Source: Elusimicrobia bacterium RIFCSPLOWO2_12_FULL_59_9 (lineage in GTDB: Bacteria; Elusimicrobiota; Elusimicrobia; O2-12-FULL-59-9). Taken from it: 8,115 nt of DNA. Positions within the stretch are counted from its first letter, which is position 1, and each line of letters begins with the position of its first letter. The translations under genes and the position numbers were made by a program. This document shows positions 6,195 through 8,115 of the stretch, piece after piece. The stretch covers positions 1 to 8,115 of the forward strand of contig MGUX01000109.1 in assembly GCA_001800185.1 (NCBI GenBank), in the 5' to 3' direction. The notes under the pieces are model-generated. The model was given only the letters and a program-made list of their open reading frames with translations. It searched no databases and was not told the origin of the DNA.

Positions 6195-6268
6195 GCAGGT
6201 GGGGATTTGAGCCAAATTGCCCCGACCATCTTGCGAACGACCGGCAAGAAAATAGGGAGCTAAAGCGA
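6195..6268 (+). promoter_or_regulatory. SAM-II-type riboswitch aptamer in the metH leader
   Basis: The leader has the SAM-II layout: a P1 5' strand (GGTGGG, 6198-6203), the loop GATTTGAGCCAAATTGC (6204-6220), a P1 3' strand (CCC-G-ACC, 6221-6227) and a downstream GCTAAAGCG (6259-6267). TTGC (6217-6220) can pair with GCTAA (6259-6263) with one bulged U, the pseudoknot that forms the S-adenosylmethionine pocket in known SAM-II RNAs. The linker carries an added hairpin, CTTGC (6230-6234) with GCAAG (6244-6248), as in long-loop variants. The gene downstream makes methionine, the SAM precursor, so feedback repression by SAM makes sense. The assignment rests on recalled consensus and hand folding; no covariance search was possible. 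Confidence 0.75.
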
Positions 6269-6279
6269 CTGTGATTTTT

Positions 6280-6305
6280 CCACGCCTGCGCGTGGATTTT
6301 TTTTT
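6280..6305 (+). terminator. Intrinsic terminator/attenuator abutting the metH start
   Basis: A perfect stem CCACGC-CTGC-GCGTGG (6280-6295), one A, then T9 (6297-6305) is a textbook intrinsic terminator. The next base is the A of the metH ATG. It lies 12 nt after the riboswitch core, so it is the expression platform. The 5' arm and loop (6280-6289) can pair instead with the 5' strand of the aptamer (6195-6202), which would serve as antiterminator. Confidence 0.8.
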
Positions 6306-8115
6306 ATGAGCGCCGATAAAGAACTCCTGGAAATTCTAAAAGAGCGCATCCTTGTGACCGACGGCGCCATGGGGACCATGATCCAGAATCGAAATCTGGC
6401 GGCGGAGGATTTCGGAGGCCCCGAGTTGGAGGGCTGCAACGAGCACCTCGTCCTCAGCAAGCCGGAGGTCATCTCCTCCATTCACGAGGGCTACCTCAAA
6501 GCCGGGGCCGACATCATCGAGACCGACACCTTCGGCGCCACCTCCATCGTCCTGGCCGAGTACGGGCTCCAGGATAAGGCGCTCGAGATCAACAAGACCG
6601 CTGCCGAGTTGGCCGTCCGCCAGGCCAAAAAATACAGTTCCTCCTACAAGCCCCGGTTCGTGGCCGGCTCGATGGGGCCAGGCACCAAGACGATATCGGT
6701 GACCCGCAACATCTCTTTCGACGAGGTCCGCAAAGCCTTCGCCGAACAGGCCGAGGGCCTTCTGCTTGGCGGGGCGCAGCTTCTTTATCTCGAAACCCAG
6801 CAAGACACGCTCAACATCAAAGCCTCCCTTTTTGGCATCGAGGACGCCTTCGGTAAATTGGGCCGCCGGACGCCGGTCGTGCTCATGATCTCCATCGAGG
6901 TCATGGGCACCATGCTCGTGGGACAAAACATCGAGGCCCTGTATATTTCGGTCGAGAACAAGAACCTTCTCGCCCTCGGCATGAACTGCGCCACCGGCCC
7001 GGATTTCATGACCGACCATATCCGCACCTTGGCCCAAATTTCCCGCTTTCCCGTCGCCTGCATGCCCAACGCCGGCCTGCCCGATGAGGAAGGCCGCTAC
7101 CATGAAACCCCTGAAAGCCTGGCCCGAAAGCTGGAGCGCTTCTGCCAGGAAGGCTGGGTCAACATCCTGGGCGGCTGCTGCGGCACGACGCCGGAGCACA
7201 TCCGCCTGCTGTCGGAGATGGCGGCCAATCACGCGCCGCGCAAGCCTCAGACCCTGCGCGGCTCCGTGGTTTCGGGGCTTGAGCCGCTCGCGATCGAAGA
7301 GGATCGTCGGCCCGTCCTGGTGGGCGAGCGCACCAATGTGATCGGCTCAAAGCTATTTAAAGACCTCATCGTCGAAAACAAGTACGAGGAAGCCTCCGAA
7401 ATCGGCCGCCGCCAGGTCAGAAACGGTGCCCAGGTCATCGACGTCTGCACCGCCAACCCGGACCGCAACGAAAAAGAGGACATGATCCGGCTTTTGGACC
7501 ACCTGACCCAAAAAATCAAGGCGCCCCTCATGATTGACTCCACCGACGCCTCGGTCATCGAGGAAGCTCTTAAAAAATGTCCCGGCAAAGCCATCGTCAA
7601 TTCCATCAACCTCGAAGACGGAGAGGAGCGCTTCGAATTGGTCGTGCCCCTGCTCAAAACCTACGGGGCCGCCGTGGTCGTCGGCTGCATCGACGAGGAC
7701 AAAAAACAAGGCATGGCCGTCACCCGGCAAAGAAAGCTCGATATCGCCAAGAGAAGCTACACGCTGCTGACGGAAAAATACGGGCTGAGCGGCGAAGACC
7801 TCATCTTCGACGCCCTCGTTTTTCCGGCCGGAACCGGAGACAAGAACTACGTCGCCTCGGCGCCGGAGACCATCGAGGCCGTCCATCTCATCAAAAAGGA
7901 GCTGCCGCGCGCCAAAACGATCCTGGGCATCAGCAACGTCTCCTTCGGGCTGCCCGCCGCGGGCCGGGAGGTTTTAAACGCCGTATACCTGCATCATTGC
8001 GTCAAGGCGGGGCTCGATCTGGCCATCGTCAACAGCGAAAAGCTGGCGCGCTTCAGCGCCCTTTCCGAAGAAGAGAAAAAAATCTGCGAGGATCTGCTTT
8101 TCTGGAAAGGGGAGG
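6306..8115 (+). CDS. metH: Cobalamin-dependent methionine synthase, N-terminal part (runs off the window)
   Basis: An open frame of 603 full codons from the ATG at 6306, continuing past the window edge. MetH transfers a methyl group from methyltetrahydrofolate through cobalamin to homocysteine, making methionine in the cytoplasm. Residues 1 to about 300 form the homocysteine-binding domain: DGAMGTMIQ (19-27), IIETDTFGATS (70-80), the zinc ligands Cys228 (GMNCATGP) and Cys291-Cys292 (GGCCGTTPEHI). The 63-residue spacing between the first and second zinc Cys equals that in E. coli MetH (Cys247/Cys310). From about 335 a pterin-binding domain begins (VLVGERTNVIGSKLFKD, GAQVIDVCTANPDRNE, APLMIDSTD) and extends to the edge. 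The cobalamin-binding and reactivation domains, if present, lie outside. The ATG directly follows the U9 tract of the attenuator, with only a weak GGA (6294-6296) as possible ribosome-binding site. No alternative start exists upstream in frame before a TAA at 6261. Confidence 0.95.
   Translation, partial: MSADKELLEILKERILVTDGAMGTMIQNRNLAAEDFGGPELEGCNEHLVLSKPEVISSIHEGYLKAGADIIETDTFGATSIVLAEYGLQDKALEINKTAAELAVRQAKKYSSSYKPRFVAGSMGPGTKTISVTRNISFDEVRKAFAEQAEGLLLGGAQLLYLETQQDTLNIKASLFGIEDAFGKLGRRTPVVLMISIEVMGTMLVGQNIEALYISVENKNLLALGMNCATGPDFMTDHIRTLAQISRFPVACMPNAGLPDEEGRYHETPESLARKLERFCQEGWVNILGGCCGTTPEHIRLLSEMAANHAPRKPQTLRGSVVSGLEPLAIEEDRRPVLVGERTNVIGSKLFKDLIVENKYEEASEIGRRQVRNGAQVIDVCTANPDRNEKEDMIRLLDHLTQKIKAPLMIDSTDASVIEEALKKCPGKAIVNSINLEDGEERFELVVPLLKTYGAAVVVGCIDEDKKQGMAVTRQRKLDIAKRSYTLLTEKYGLSGEDLIFDALVFPAGTGDKNYVASAPETIEAVHLIKKELPRAKTILGISNVSFGLPAAGREVLNAVYLHHCVKAGLDLAIVNSEKLARFSALSEEEKKICEDLLFWKGE

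Noticed and set aside
6193..6275. Cobalamin riboswitch as the element upstream of metH
   Set aside because: AATAGGGAGC and GCGACTGTGA superficially resemble cobalamin-riboswitch fragments and would fit a B12-dependent enzyme. However, the leader is too short, lacks the B12-box AGCCAGGAGACC-like stretch, and matches the SAM-II layout much better.
6336..7232. 298-residue minus-strand frame antisense to metH
   Set aside because: The plus-strand frame carries all MetH zinc and pterin motifs without interruption. The antisense frame shows no known domain.

Overview
This window looks like ordinary chromosome from a GC-rich, probably uncultured bacterium. It has bacterial sigma-70-like promoters, a bacterial type-A RNase P RNA, tightly packed same-strand genes and a cobalamin-type methionine synthase. 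No plasmid, phage or transposase gene is visible. I cannot name the phylum. The riboswitch upstream of metH is of the SAM-II type, best known from Proteobacteria, but that does not settle the taxonomy.

Layout. Bases 1-350 hold no gene. They are relatively AT-rich and contain a promoter-like TTGACA with a 6-4-6 palindrome in its spacer. They also contain a 135-bp element bounded by a perfect 20-bp inverted repeat (186-320). Two genes follow: a cytoplasmic Asp-box (BNR) beta-propeller protein (351-1526) and, 5 bp later, an 86-residue MoaD/ThiS-like ubiquitin-fold protein ending in Gly-Gly (1532-1792). After a 145-bp gap comes a membrane pair joined by an ATGA overlap: a short NfeD-family protein (1938-2393) and a stomatin/paraslipin (SPFH) protein (2390-3325).

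The RNase P RNA gene (rnpB) lies on the minus strand at about 3396-3742, with a clear extended -10 promoter. Its end-closing P1 helix runs straight into a U7 tract. Divergent from it is a purine-salvage pair: an NCS2-family (AzgA-like) purine permease (3859-5151) and an overlapping type-2 adenine deaminase (5156-6160). Together they would import adenine and convert it to hypoxanthine.

A strong promoter (TTGACA-18-TATACT, its -35 box overlapping the deaminase stop codon) then drives a leader of about 112 nt in front of methionine synthase metH (6306 to beyond the window end). The leader carries the hallmarks of a SAM-II riboswitch, with an extra hairpin in its linker. It is followed by an intrinsic terminator whose U9 tract abuts the metH ATG. 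The 5' strand of the aptamer can pair instead with the terminator's 5' arm and loop. This gives a readable on/off switch: SAM bound, terminator forms, metH off; SAM absent, antiterminator forms, metH on. It is the most interesting part of the window, because the textbook SAM-II mode is translational control by sequestering the ribosome-binding site.
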